A DNA stretch of 8,621 nucleotides from Candidatus Hydrogenedentota bacterium (GCA_029262095.1 JAJDAB010000632.1:1-8621); one strand, 5' to 3'; positions 1 through 6,964 are shown, counted from the first letter of the stretch. Numbers and translations: made by a program. Notes: a model not told the origin generated them from the letters alone.

Positions 1-1292
1 ATCTCATCACAGGCGCGATCGAGTCGTACACCGCCGATGCGATCGTCCTCGCGACCGGCGGCTACAGCAACGTGTTCTTTCTCAGTACGAATGCGAAGGC
101 GTGCAACGTCACTGCAGCATGGCGTGCCGCGAAAAAGGGCGCGCTGTTCGCCAATCCATGTTACACGCAAATCCATCCTACCTGTATTCCGGTCCATGGC
201 GACTATCAATCGAAATTGACCCTAATGAGTGAAAGCCTCCGCAATGACGGACGCATCTGGGTGCCCAAGAACAAGGATGATAAGCGCACGCCGGACCAAA
301 TCCCGGAAGACGACCGCGACTACTACCTTGAGCGCAGATACCCCGCGTTCGGTAATCTCGTCCCTCGCGATGTCGCATCGCGCAATGCGAAAGCCATGTG
401 TGATGCGGGCCACGGGGTCGGCGATACAGGCATGGCGGTGTATCTCGATTTCCGCGATTCAATTCAGCGGCTAGGCAAGAGCACGATCGAAGCGCGCTAC
501 GGTAACTTATTCCAGATGTACGAACGCATCACCGCGACCAATCCATACAAAGACCCGATGTCGATCTTCCCGGCGGTTCATTACACGATGGGCGGCCTTT
601 GGGTGGACTACAACCTCATGAGCAATCTCCCCGGCTTGTTCGTTCTAGGCGAAGCGAATTTCTCCGATCACGGCGCAAACCGGCTCGGCGCGAGCGCGCT
701 CATGCAAGGCTTGGCCGATGGCTATTTCGTTATCCCGTACACGCTCGGCCATTACATCGCGTCGACAAAACTTGATGGTGTCGCGGATGACGCGCCGGAA
801 GTGAAGGCCACACTCGCGGAGGCCAATGAAAAAACCAAGAGACTGGTCGACACGAAAGGCGCGAAATCAGTAGACGAATTTCACCGCGAACTTGGGTTGC
901 TATGTTGGAACCATTGCGGTATGGAACGTGATGAGGCGGGCCTAAGAGAAGCGTTACAACAAATTCCCGAGATTCGCGAACGGTTCTGGGCGGAGGTGAA
1001 TGTGCCAGGTTCCGGCGACGATCTGAATCAAACGCTGGAACGCGCGGGTCGGGTCGCGGACTTTATGGAGTTCGCGGAAATGATGGTGCAGGACGCCCTC
1101 CACCGGAACGAATCGTGCGGCGGTCATTTCCGATCTGAACATCAAACTGAGGAAGGCGAAGCATTGCGAAATGATAAAGACTACGCCTACGTCGCCGCCT
1201 GGGGATTCAACGGTGTAGGGGAAACGCCGACACTGCACAAAGAACCATTGCAATTCCAAGACGTGCAACTCGCACAACGGAGTTACAAGTGA
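1..1292 (+). CDS. sdhA: Succinate dehydrogenase / fumarate reductase flavoprotein subunit, 3' part
   Basis: FAD-bearing catalytic subunit of respiratory complex II, which oxidises succinate to fumarate (or the reverse) on the cytoplasmic face of the inner membrane. The gene enters from the left edge in the frame beginning at base 3; 429 residues are visible. The GTG at 72 is an internal valine codon, not a start. Visible motifs, in residues of the visible part: an FAD-domain ATGG at 17-20; HPT at 58-60; RDVASR at 122-127, which corresponds to the proton-shuttling arginine region of the family; HYTMGG from 193, a substrate-binding histidine; and NRLGASAL from 226, near the isoalloxazine. Sequence style (SESLRNDGRIWVP, GLWVDYNLMSNLPGLFVLGEANFSDHGANR) is that of the Bacteroidota/Chlorobiota/Planctomycetota group, normally about 640 residues, so roughly a third is missing. 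The family order is sdhC-sdhA-sdhB, so a cytochrome b gene probably lies upstream outside the window. Assignment is firm; direction of the reaction cannot be told. Confidence 0.96.
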   Translation, partial: LITGAIESYTADAIVLATGGYSNVFFLSTNAKACNVTAAWRAAKKGALFANPCYTQIHPTCIPVHGDYQSKLTLMSESLRNDGRIWVPKNKDDKRTPDQIPEDDRDYYLERRYPAFGNLVPRDVASRNAKAMCDAGHGVGDTGMAVYLDFRDSIQRLGKSTIEARYGNLFQMYERITATNPYKDPMSIFPAVHYTMGGLWVDYNLMSNLPGLFVLGEANFSDHGANRLGASALMQGLADGYFVIPYTLGHYIASTKLDGVADDAPEVKATLAEANEKTKRLVDTKGAKSVDEFHRELGLLCWNHCGMERDEAGLREALQQIPEIRERFWAEVNVPGSGDDLNQTLERAGRVADFMEFAEMMVQDALHRNESCGGHFRSEHQTEEGEALRNDKDYAYVAAWGFNGVGETPTLHKEPLQFQDVQLAQRSYK

Positions 1293-2047
1293 GCAAAAAG
1301 ATCAATGTAACGCTCCGCATTTGGCGACAAAACGGACCGATCACAGACGGTGGTTTTGAATCGTTCCAAATGAACGAGGTCGATACTGCGATGTCGTTTC
1401 TCGAACTACTGGATGTGTTGAACGCCGATCTGGAGCGCCAAGGCGTTGCGCCGGTTGCGTTTGATCACGATTGCCGCGAAGGCATCTGCGGCGCGTGCGG
1501 CGCGGTCGTCAACGGCCAAGCGCACGGGCCGGACCGTGAAACGACGCTCTGCCAACTCCACATGCGACGGTTTGAAGATGGAGACATCATCACCATCGAA
1601 CCGTGGCGCGCCAAAGGGTTCCCCGTGATCAAAGACCTCATGGTTGACCGCAGCGCGTTCGACCGGGTCATGCAAGCCGGCGGCTTCGTCACCGTGCGCA
1701 CCGGTCAGGCGCCGGATGCGCACGCCATACCCGTCTCGAAGCAGGAGGCCGATAACGCGATGGACGCCGCGCAATGCATTGGCTGCGGCGCGTGCGTGGC
1801 CGCGTGCCCGAACGCGTCCGCGATGCTGTTCGTTGGCGCGAAAGCCTCCCACCTCGCCTACCTCCCCCAAGGCGCGCCGGAAAAACACCAGCGTGTCTTA
1901 GGGATGGTCGAACAAATGGACAAAGAAGGCTTCGGTAACTGTACCAACCACTACGAATGCGAAGCCGCCTGCCCCAAAGCGATCAGCGTCCGCCATATCG
2001 CGAAACTAAACCGCGATCACATCGCCGCGGCCATCGTTTCTAAATAG
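1289..2047 (+). CDS. sdhB: Succinate dehydrogenase / fumarate reductase iron-sulfur subunit
   Basis: Electron-transfer subunit of complex II, passing electrons from the flavoprotein to the quinone-reducing membrane anchor. It has 252 residues, a normal length. All eleven cluster cysteines are present: C62, C67, C70 and C88 for [2Fe-2S]; C163, C166, C169 and C228 for [4Fe-4S]; C173, C218 and C224 for [3Fe-4S]. The CIGCGACVAACPN and CTNHYECEAACPK signatures are intact. The start is GTG at 1289, overlapping the sdhA stop as GTGA, with GGAG at 1279-1282 six bases upstream; this argues for translational coupling. The MDAAQCIGCGACVAACPNASAMLF and GFGNCTN blocks again point to the Bacteroidota/Planctomycetota-type enzyme with a one-piece cytochrome b. 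It is the last gene of its operon: the next gene converges from the other strand after 18 bases. Confidence 0.97.
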   Translation: MSKKINVTLRIWRQNGPITDGGFESFQMNEVDTAMSFLELLDVLNADLERQGVAPVAFDHDCREGICGACGAVVNGQAHGPDRETTLCQLHMRRFEDGDIITIEPWRAKGFPVIKDLMVDRSAFDRVMQAGGFVTVRTGQAPDAHAIPVSKQEADNAMDAAQCIGCGACVAACPNASAMLFVGAKASHLAYLPQGAPEKHQRVLGMVEQMDKEGFGNCTNHYECEAACPKAISVRHIAKLNRDHIAAAIVSK

Positions 2048-2065
2048 ATATGCCGTGGACGCTTC

Positions 2066-3802
2066 TTAATCTCGCGGTGTGATGAATGCTTTTGCGGGGA
2101 CAATGATTCGGTGATCAGGGTAGGCGCTACTCTGGAGCACAATATCCCCATGGACACCTTCTGCGTCTTGAAGTTCATCCAATTCCAGATGGGCCTGAAT
2201 CGCCCACTGCGTTGGGCTTAATCGTTCAACGGTTGCGGAGACTCCGATAGGAGCGCTGAGCAGTCCTAGCGTATCACCGCTCATAGACGCCGCCATGTCC
2301 ACCCGGACAGACTTCGCATCCGCCGCATCGACATTCGACACGAGACCCCAATACACCATGCCAGGTTCTATAGTTACGGGTCCGGCGATTGTCCCTCGAA
2401 CTGTATGAATCTGTTGCTTTTCATTTTGTCCGACAATGATTTTGTCCACAAACTGACCAAAGTCGAGCGGCGGCGACGCCTCGAATTCAACACGGTAGCG
2501 TCCTCGATCCACGTCAATGGAGTTGCACGTTACGCTCAATTTGCCGTGTTTCGATTCGACGGCGATCACATCTGACGAATGGATACGTCCGTTGCGGGTG
2601 AATTCGAACGCGCCTCGAAGGGGCTCGGTCGGTGTCGTAATCAAAACTTGAGATTCGTCCGAGTCGAGTTCAATCTCGTGAACGACGTTGGCGGTAAATG
2701 CCAGCATGACGGATGCGGCGTTTGGATCGTTCGAGGCGACCGACAGCGTCTTCGTGGGTGTATAGATTGAGCCCTTCTTCTTGTCCGTATAGGTCAGTGT
2801 CAGGTAACCGGTGTCTCCGGGGGCAAGCGGGGTGTCCATAGACTTAAACTTTCCGCAACCGCAACTGATTGATTCAACTTCGAGTTCGAGCGGCGCGGTG
2901 CCTGCGTTTTGGTATTCGAAGGCAACTTCGACCGGTACGCCCTCGACCACTTTCCCAAGGTCAAGCCGCTGCGATGTGAAGACAACCTGTGGCGCCCCGA
3001 TTTTTTTGGACTCCGCGCCTTCGCATCCGCAAGTCATCGTGAATACGATTCCGAGAAGCAAAACGTCGTAGTGCCGCGCGGAGGACTTAGTTCGTGCAAG
3101 AATGACGCTTAACAGCATCCATGCCGTGATGGCAATAATCGCACCCGCAAGGTATGGCCATAGGCCCACGTTCGTTGGTTCCGGTTCGGAAACTCGCAAT
3201 GTGAGTACGTAGCCGCTCCACCGATCTCGAAACTGTTTGGCGGACAGCGTCTTCATGCGATCCACGTCGCACACCAGCACCGATCCGGTGTCGGCCAACA
3301 ATGGCACGAAAACCAGATGCGGATCGGGATTGTCAAAGTGTATGATCGCGGGAAGGAGGTCCGGAGTTAGTTTCTTCGAATCGACGCGATGCGCTTCAAC
3401 AAAGAAACCCAAGTCCTCACACGTCTCCTTGACGGCCAAGACGCTAGATCCAATTCCGCCGGATTCGACACGGCACGATTCCACAAGATCGACCAGGTCA
3501 GGTTTGATTCCGAGTAGTGTCTCTGCGGCGAAGCGGCACGCGATGGGTCCGCAGAGATTCTTGGAGATAGCTCGCCATTGATCCGGGCGGCGGCTTTCTT
3601 CAAGGATGCCTCGAAGCTCGTCATACGAATTCCATTGGTCATTTTGGTGGTCGAATGTGTACTTGGAGGGAAGATTGCCCGACGTATGCTGCAACCTCGC
3701 CGCCTTGGGTTCGTCCTGAGCATGCGTCCGGTCGCCAATAAATGCTACGACTATTGTTACAGCGACGATTGCTCCATATACGGAACGGTGGCGTACGTTC
3801 AT
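2066..3802 (-). CDS. Exported C39-like cysteine peptidase domain fused to a DUF1573 domain
   Basis: A 578-residue protein with an unusual architecture. Residues 1-29 look like a Sec signal (hydrophobic 9-22, then THAQ). Residues about 75-205 resemble peptidase C39: LCGPIACRFAA with candidate nucleophile C84, PHLVFV with candidate H162, then VLVCDVD with candidate D179 and a closing FRDRWSGYVL. The glutamine usually about six residues before the cysteine is not there (A78; nearest is Q75), so activity is uncertain. Two hydrophobic segments follow (about 214-236 and 246-258) around a basic loop RTKSSAR, which predicts both flanking domains outside the cytoplasm. Residues about 271-372 match DUF1573: VVFTSQRLDLGKVVEG, FEYQNAGTAPLELEVESISCGCG, PGDTGYLTLTY and ASNDP. 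The last 200 residues look beta-rich and are unrecognised. C39 domains classically cut after GG leaders inside ABC transporters; none is seen here. It overlaps the preceding gene by ATGA and has no strong ribosome site, suggesting translational coupling. Confidence 0.82.
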   Translation of the reverse strand: MNVRHRSVYGAIVAVTIVVAFIGDRTHAQDEPKAARLQHTSGNLPSKYTFDHQNDQWNSYDELRGILEESRRPDQWRAISKNLCGPIACRFAAETLLGIKPDLVDLVESCRVESGGIGSSVLAVKETCEDLGFFVEAHRVDSKKLTPDLLPAIIHFDNPDPHLVFVPLLADTGSVLVCDVDRMKTLSAKQFRDRWSGYVLTLRVSEPEPTNVGLWPYLAGAIIAITAWMLLSVILARTKSSARHYDVLLLGIVFTMTCGCEGAESKKIGAPQVVFTSQRLDLGKVVEGVPVEVAFEYQNAGTAPLELEVESISCGCGKFKSMDTPLAPGDTGYLTLTYTDKKKGSIYTPTKTLSVASNDPNAASVMLAFTANVVHEIELDSDESQVLITTPTEPLRGAFEFTRNGRIHSSDVIAVESKHGKLSVTCNSIDVDRGRYRVEFEASPPLDFGQFVDKIIVGQNEKQQIHTVRGTIAGPVTIEPGMVYWGLVSNVDAADAKSVRVDMAASMSGDTLGLLSAPIGVSATVERLSPTQWAIQAHLELDELQDAEGVHGDIVLQSSAYPDHRIIVPAKAFITPRD

Positions 3803-5028
3803 ACCCGCTTAGACCGATTTCGTATGGCGCTCACACCCATAAGCACAACTGTGGCAAGTAGAGCGCCAACAATTACCTGACGCCATGGAATGGCCGAGCG
3901 TTCGGATCGGGCCGATCGCGGAGGGCGGAGGGTACCGGACGTGAGTTCCTCGGGGATAAAAACGCGCTCGTTTGCTTCGTTTCGTTCAATCTTGCTTACA
4001 ATCGACTCTACGTCGTCTTCCAAAATGTCGACCAATGGCGCTTTGTAACCTTTCTTGAATGTAACGTCCAGCGCTCGATCCCATAGCGAAATACCATCAG
4101 GGAATTCGAGCATGAAATGATCGTCGGGAAACTCGGGAGATAGGTCGATGGTGTCGATTCGAAACTCGTGCGACCATGCCACATCGTCGCGAACGACCCG
4201 GCTTTTCGCGTCTGAATTGGAATACCCCTCAAGAACAGAGCGCGTTGGGATGTGGAGCCCAGGCACGACTTCACGAAACTCGCCGGCCGAGATGCGAACG
4301 GTCCGCATGCCATCGAAATCCCCTCCGGCATCGTAGATTTCACCGCGCACTAGAGCGAGATCGAAATCCGCAGCGAGCCACACGCGAAACAACACTGGAT
4401 CGGGCGCTTGCGGATACCGCAGAACGAAGCATTCCATCCCATCAATGGTTTCCGTGTCGGAACCCAGTTCCGTGAGCGGACTATTGGCGAGGGCACCAAC
4501 ATCAAATGGGTACGGCAAACGATTCGCGTGTTTCGACGGGTCGAAATAGCTGTCGCTGTTTGCTAATCCGGCGGACGCCAACGGCCCCGCAATCAGTTTC
4601 GTAAAAACTTCGCCCTCTTGTTTCGCCATGAAGTAGCCTTTGTCCGGCGATCCCCCTTCGGTATAGGACAGGTAACGAAATTCGCCGGCACTGTAGGTTT
4701 CCTTCGCGACGGGTTGGATTCGCTCATCTACCGTTGTGGCGAAGTTCTCCAGGCGGTATCGAGAGTCACTCACCGCGATGGTCGAGTAGTATTTGTCCCC
4801 ACTTACTGTGGGTGATCCGTTTGCCTCGAAACGGTTTTTCTCCAGCGCAAAGGCGATTTCATATTCTTTGAGTGCTTCTTTCTTGTGGGTATAGATTGCA
4901 GCAACGGAAGTCAGTTCGAGAGCATCTGCCCTAGGCGTGAATAAGGATGCGCACGGCAGAATGCAAAGCGCGGTGATGAGGCCGTAGCACGGTCCAGATC
5001 CGTACGCTCGCTTCAATACGCTCGGCAT
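3799..5028 (-). CDS. LolA-like exported protein with C-terminal membrane anchor
   Basis: A 409-residue protein without a secure family assignment. The N-terminus has a basic stretch, a hydrophobic segment (about 15-30) and an Ala-Asp-Ala site at 34-36, consistent with Sec export. The body (about 40-330) is beta-rich and reads like the outer-membrane lipoprotein-sorting (LolA/LolB-like) fold common in PVC bacteria: a GMECFVLRYP strand at 197-206, then FRVWLAADFDLALVRGEIYD at 213-232, EFREVVPGLHIPT at 250-262 and LEFPDGISLWD at 307-317. An Arg/Ser-rich linker leads to one hydrophobic helix (about 385-402) and the basic tail RNRSKRV, so the body should face the periplasm while anchored in the inner membrane. 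It starts 23 bases after the Cys-rich gene, with GAGGG at 5034-5038 five bases before ATG, and its stop overlaps the C39/DUF1573 start. Role in folding or carrying the Cys-rich product is inference. Confidence 0.72.
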   Translation of the reverse strand: MPSVLKRAYGSGPCYGLITALCILPCASLFTPRADALELTSVAAIYTHKKEALKEYEIAFALEKNRFEANGSPTVSGDKYYSTIAVSDSRYRLENFATTVDERIQPVAKETYSAGEFRYLSYTEGGSPDKGYFMAKQEGEVFTKLIAGPLASAGLANSDSYFDPSKHANRLPYPFDVGALANSPLTELGSDTETIDGMECFVLRYPQAPDPVLFRVWLAADFDLALVRGEIYDAGGDFDGMRTVRISAGEFREVVPGLHIPTRSVLEGYSNSDAKSRVVRDDVAWSHEFRIDTIDLSPEFPDDHFMLEFPDGISLWDRALDVTFKKGYKAPLVDILEDDVESIVSKIERNEANERVFIPEELTSGTLRPPRSARSERSAIPWRQVIVGALLATVVLMGVSAIRNRSKRV

Positions 5029-5051
5029 CGGTTCCCTCGGAAGCTACCCGC

Positions 5052-5555
5052 CTAGTTGACGACGAAGTCGCAGTCTTGGTTCGCGTATAACCAGAAACCC
5101 GTTGAAGGCGGATTGCACTGTCTCAGGTCATCGAACGCCGATGGGCAGCTGTTCCCTGTGAACGTGCAAATCGTGGAGTGGGAATAGATGCACTTGCTCC
5201 ACATGTATTCTCCGCACCCCCCGAAAACTTCGCCGGACCCACCCCCGTGGCAGGAGTCGTAATCGTTGCTGTGATGGTCGCTGGTTACGCCCGGATGGAA
5301 ACATGCTGCGAGGACATACCCCGAGGTCGAGAAACTTGCGCATCTGGGACCATTCACGTTTTGGACGGTTACGCAGCATCTTGACGACTGCTGAGTTAGG
5401 CTGGGTAAACAGGTCACCGCGTGCGACGCTCCCGTGCAGTCCCCTCCTCCAAAATGTTGCGACAGTTCTCGATCCGAGACTTGGGCTCCACCCCAAACGG
5501 GACCTACGACTAAGAACACCGACAAAACAAATATAGCGGACAGAGTAATTCGCAT
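5052..5555 (-). CDS. Secreted 13-cysteine protein with double-glycine leader motif (copy 1)
   Basis: I know no named family for this 167-residue protein. It begins with a Sec-type hydrophobic segment (residues 3-21). Residues 26-37 (bases 5445-5480) read VSDRELSQHFGG, matching the classic double-glycine leader: hydrophobic at -12, S at -11, E at -8, L at -7, GG at -2/-1. Cutting after G37 would leave a 130-residue product holding all thirteen cysteines (40, 49, 60, 61, 72, 85, 102, 114, 122, 130, 137, 147, 162). Other striking blocks are ACFHPG at 84-89, NDYDSC at 97-102, FGGCGEYMW at 111-119 and NPPSTGFW at 148-155, all shared with the paralogue at 5845-6360. The start has GGAGG at 5563-5567 seven bases upstream and a strong promoter. 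It is first in an operon with the LolA-like and C39/DUF1573 genes. The mature protein is longer than typical bacteriocins; structural, enzymatic or antimicrobial roles all remain possible. Confidence 0.85.
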   Translation of the reverse strand: MRITLSAIFVLSVFLVVGPVWGGAQVSDRELSQHFGGGDCTGASHAVTCLPSLTQQSSRCCVTVQNVNGPRCASFSTSGYVLAACFHPGVTSDHHSNDYDSCHGGGSGEVFGGCGEYMWSKCIYSHSTICTFTGNSCPSAFDDLRQCNPPSTGFWLYANQDCDFVVN

Positions 5556-5571
5556 GATTTGCCCTCCAGAG

Positions 5572-5614
5572 GTGAACTAGTGTACTTATAATATAGTAAT
5601 ATGCAGTGTGTCAA
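5572..5614 (-). promoter_or_regulatory. Promoter of the Cys-rich / LolA-like / C39-DUF1573 operon
   Basis: Read on the minus strand: a perfect -35 TTGACA (5609-5614), an 18-base AT-rich spacer and -10 TATAAG (5585-5590). The start of transcription is expected near 5578, inside ACTAGT (5576-5581), giving a leader of roughly 23 bases before ATG. The 19 bases 5572-5590 are identical to 6377-6395 before the paralogue, and the elements have the same spacing. This conservation suggests a shared factor or strict conservation of the initial transcribed region. Confidence 0.78.
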
Positions 5615-5844
5615 GATATATTTAATCGATAGAGGGCGTTCCGCAGGTTTGGCATTGGCAGAATTCTTCAGGCTAGCGCCCGGAGAGCGGCAACGTCACT
5701 TTCGGAAATGGCACAGAAGCACACCCAACTCGCCGACACGCATAGATGGTCGCGCGACCGAATCGCTGAACTCGACTCAAACTAAGCTATTGCGATTAGG
5801 GCGCTAAGCCCAGCAATGCGTCATGACCGTTTGGAAGTGCAGCG
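5615..5844. other. Intergenic stretch between the two Cys-rich genes
   Basis: With the promoter at its left, this makes a 289-base gap. A plus-strand reading frame at 5601-5807 exists, but it overlaps the promoter, lacks a ribosome site and shows no known motif, so it is not called. The only structure noticed is a perfect 12-base palindrome GGTCGCGCGACC at 5748-5759. A weak GGGC/GCCC stem near 5799-5811 downstream of copy 2 lacks a U-tract, so no terminator is claimed. Confidence 0.5.
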
Positions 5845-6360
5845 CTAATTGATAACCGGGTCGCAGTTGGTATTGGGGTTTTCCCAGAATCCGGTCGAAG
5901 GCGGACTGCACTCCGGTACGCTATCAAACACGGAAGGGCAGCTGTTCCCAGAAAAATCACATCCAATGGTGGGCGAATACACGCACTTATACCACACGTA
6001 CTGCCCGCATCCTCCGAAAGGCATTCCGTCTAAACCCGATCCGTAGCAGGAGTCGTAGTCATTGTTGTGGTAATCACTTGTAATCCCAGGATGGAAGCAT
6101 GCCCCGAATACGTGACCGTAGTTGGAGCCGCGTGCGCATTTGGCACCCGACACGCCCTGAATGATCTTGCAACACGCTGACAACCGCTCGGATTCTTGCG
6201 TGTATTCCGGCAAGCAGACGATCGTATGCCAGGATCCCGTGCAATCGCTGCCCCCGAAGAGCGCGGCTAATTCCGGGTCCGAAACGCTCGTTCCACTCCA
6301 AACAGGGAACGCGACGAAAATGATCGAAAACACTAGCAAAACGGATAGAATCTTGTGCAT
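5845..6360 (-). CDS. Secreted 13-cysteine protein with double-glycine leader motif (copy 2)
   Basis: A paralogue of the gene at 5052-5555, 171 residues, with about 80 identical positions in a hand alignment of the region after the signal (roughly 55%). The N-terminus is a hydrophobic Sec-type segment (3-21). Residues 26-37 (bases 6250-6285) read VSDPELAALFGG, an even better double-glycine motif than copy 1 because -4 is leucine. Cleavage after G37 would give a 134-residue product. All thirteen cysteines are retained (40, 49, 63, 64, 75, 88, 105, 118, 126, 134, 141, 151, 166), with only a three-residue insertion before the CC pair and one residue before C118. FHPGITSD, NNDYDSC, FGGCGQYVW, GNSCPS and PPSTGFW are shared. 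AGGAG at 6369-6373 lies eight bases before ATG. It has its own promoter and appears monocistronic. Processing by the C39 domain encoded in the neighbouring operon is inferred. Confidence 0.85.
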   Translation of the reverse strand: MHKILSVLLVFSIIFVAFPVWSGTSVSDPELAALFGGSDCTGSWHTIVCLPEYTQESERLSACCKIIQGVSGAKCARGSNYGHVFGACFHPGITSDYHNNDYDSCYGSGLDGMPFGGCGQYVWYKCVYSPTIGCDFSGNSCPSVFDSVPECSPPSTGFWENPNTNCDPVIN

Positions 6361-6376
6361 GATCGATTCTCCTAGA

Positions 6377-6419
6377 GTGAACTAGTGTACTTATATTATA
6401 GGTATGCATTATATGTCAA
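6377..6419 (-). promoter_or_regulatory. Promoter of Cys-rich gene copy 2
   Basis: On the minus strand, -35 TTGACA (6414-6419), an 18-base spacer and -10 TATAAG (6390-6395), the same spacing and hexamers as at 5572-5614. The identical 19-base block (GTGAACTAGTGTACTTATA on the plus strand) lies at 6377-6395. The spacer itself has diverged between copies, so the kept bases are likely functional and not merely recent duplication. Expected transcription start is near 6383. Confidence 0.78.
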
Positions 6420-6466
6420 GAGCATATTTTCGCGTAGATCGTTCGCCCCGCCAACATCAATTCACC

Positions 6467-6964
6467 CTATCCCGCCTGCAATTCCGCGAAGATATCGTCC
6501 ATGATTGCGTAGCCGCTTTCCCAGCCTTTGCCCATGTTGTTCATGGCGTTGGCGAAGCAGGCGTTTTCGGCATCCGTTGCTTCATACGGCACCCAGGTTA
6601 GCAGCACTTTCGTCTTATCACCCTGGTCTTCGAACGTCACGGTCGTCAGAATCACGCGTGGCCAATCCGGCATCATCGGATTCGAAATGACATTCCAATC
6701 CGCGTCGGCGGACGAGTGATGCCAAACGAGTTTTTGTTGCGGCACGACTTCCTTGAAATCAATCTTACTTAGATCGCGGTTATCGCCCCATTTCATTTCG
6801 TTGAGCCAAGTGCCGCCGGGTTTTAGGTCGAACTTGTGAATGATCGTTTCAACACCTGGGCCGTACCACCGCGCTAGGAGTTCAGGGTCCGTCCACGTGC
6901 GCCACACCATCTCGCGCGGCGCGTCGAACACGCGTTCCAGAACGTACTCGGGTATCTCAGTCAT
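6467..6964 (-). CDS. SRPBCC (AHSA1-like) domain protein
   Basis: A 165-residue single-domain protein of the START/Bet v1-like superfamily, AHSA1 branch, which forms a hydrophobic ligand-binding cavity; the ligand is unknown. Family signatures are clear: RVFDAPREMVWRTWTDPELL followed by ARWYGP (11-36), DLKPGGTW (46-53), the mid-domain strand EVVPQQKLVW (72-81), TTVTFEDQGDKTKV (107-120) and the C-terminal helix around MGKGWESGYAIMDDI (144-158). Full length for the family. Its ATG overlaps the end of the ArsR-family gene by eight bases, with AAGGA at 6973-6977 eight bases upstream. ArsR-plus-AHSA1 pairs of this kind are common in many phyla, so the two are probably one regulatory unit. No signal peptide; cytoplasmic. 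Confidence 0.93.
   Translation of the reverse strand: MTEIPEYVLERVFDAPREMVWRTWTDPELLARWYGPGVETIIHKFDLKPGGTWLNEMKWGDNRDLSKIDFKEVVPQQKLVWHHSSADADWNVISNPMMPDWPRVILTTVTFEDQGDKTKVLLTWVPYEATDAENACFANAMNNMGKGWESGYAIMDDIFAELQAG

Noticed and set aside
72..74. GTG as a start codon for the flavoprotein gene
   Set aside because: The same frame continues upstream to the window edge with conserved FAD-domain sequence (ATGGYSN), so this is an internal valine.
2048..2065. Shared terminator between the converging sdhB and C39/DUF1573 genes
   Set aside because: Only 18 bases separate the stops and no convincing hairpin with a T-run is present; partial inverted similarity nearby needs bulges.
3799..3900. C-terminal helix of the LolA-like protein as a sortase or PEP-CTERM sorting tail
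   Set aside because: The helix and basic tail are present, but no LPxTG, PEP or GG-CTERM-type motif precedes the helix; a plain membrane anchor is simpler.
5601..5807. 68-residue plus-strand open frame between the Cys-rich genes
   Set aside because: It overlaps the operon promoter, has no ribosome site and shows no protein-like features or known motif.
5052..6360. Cys-rich proteins as methylamine dehydrogenase light chain relatives
   Set aside because: Both have many disulfide-type cysteines after a long leader, but the tryptophan-containing signature and heavy-chain or mau maturation genes are absent.
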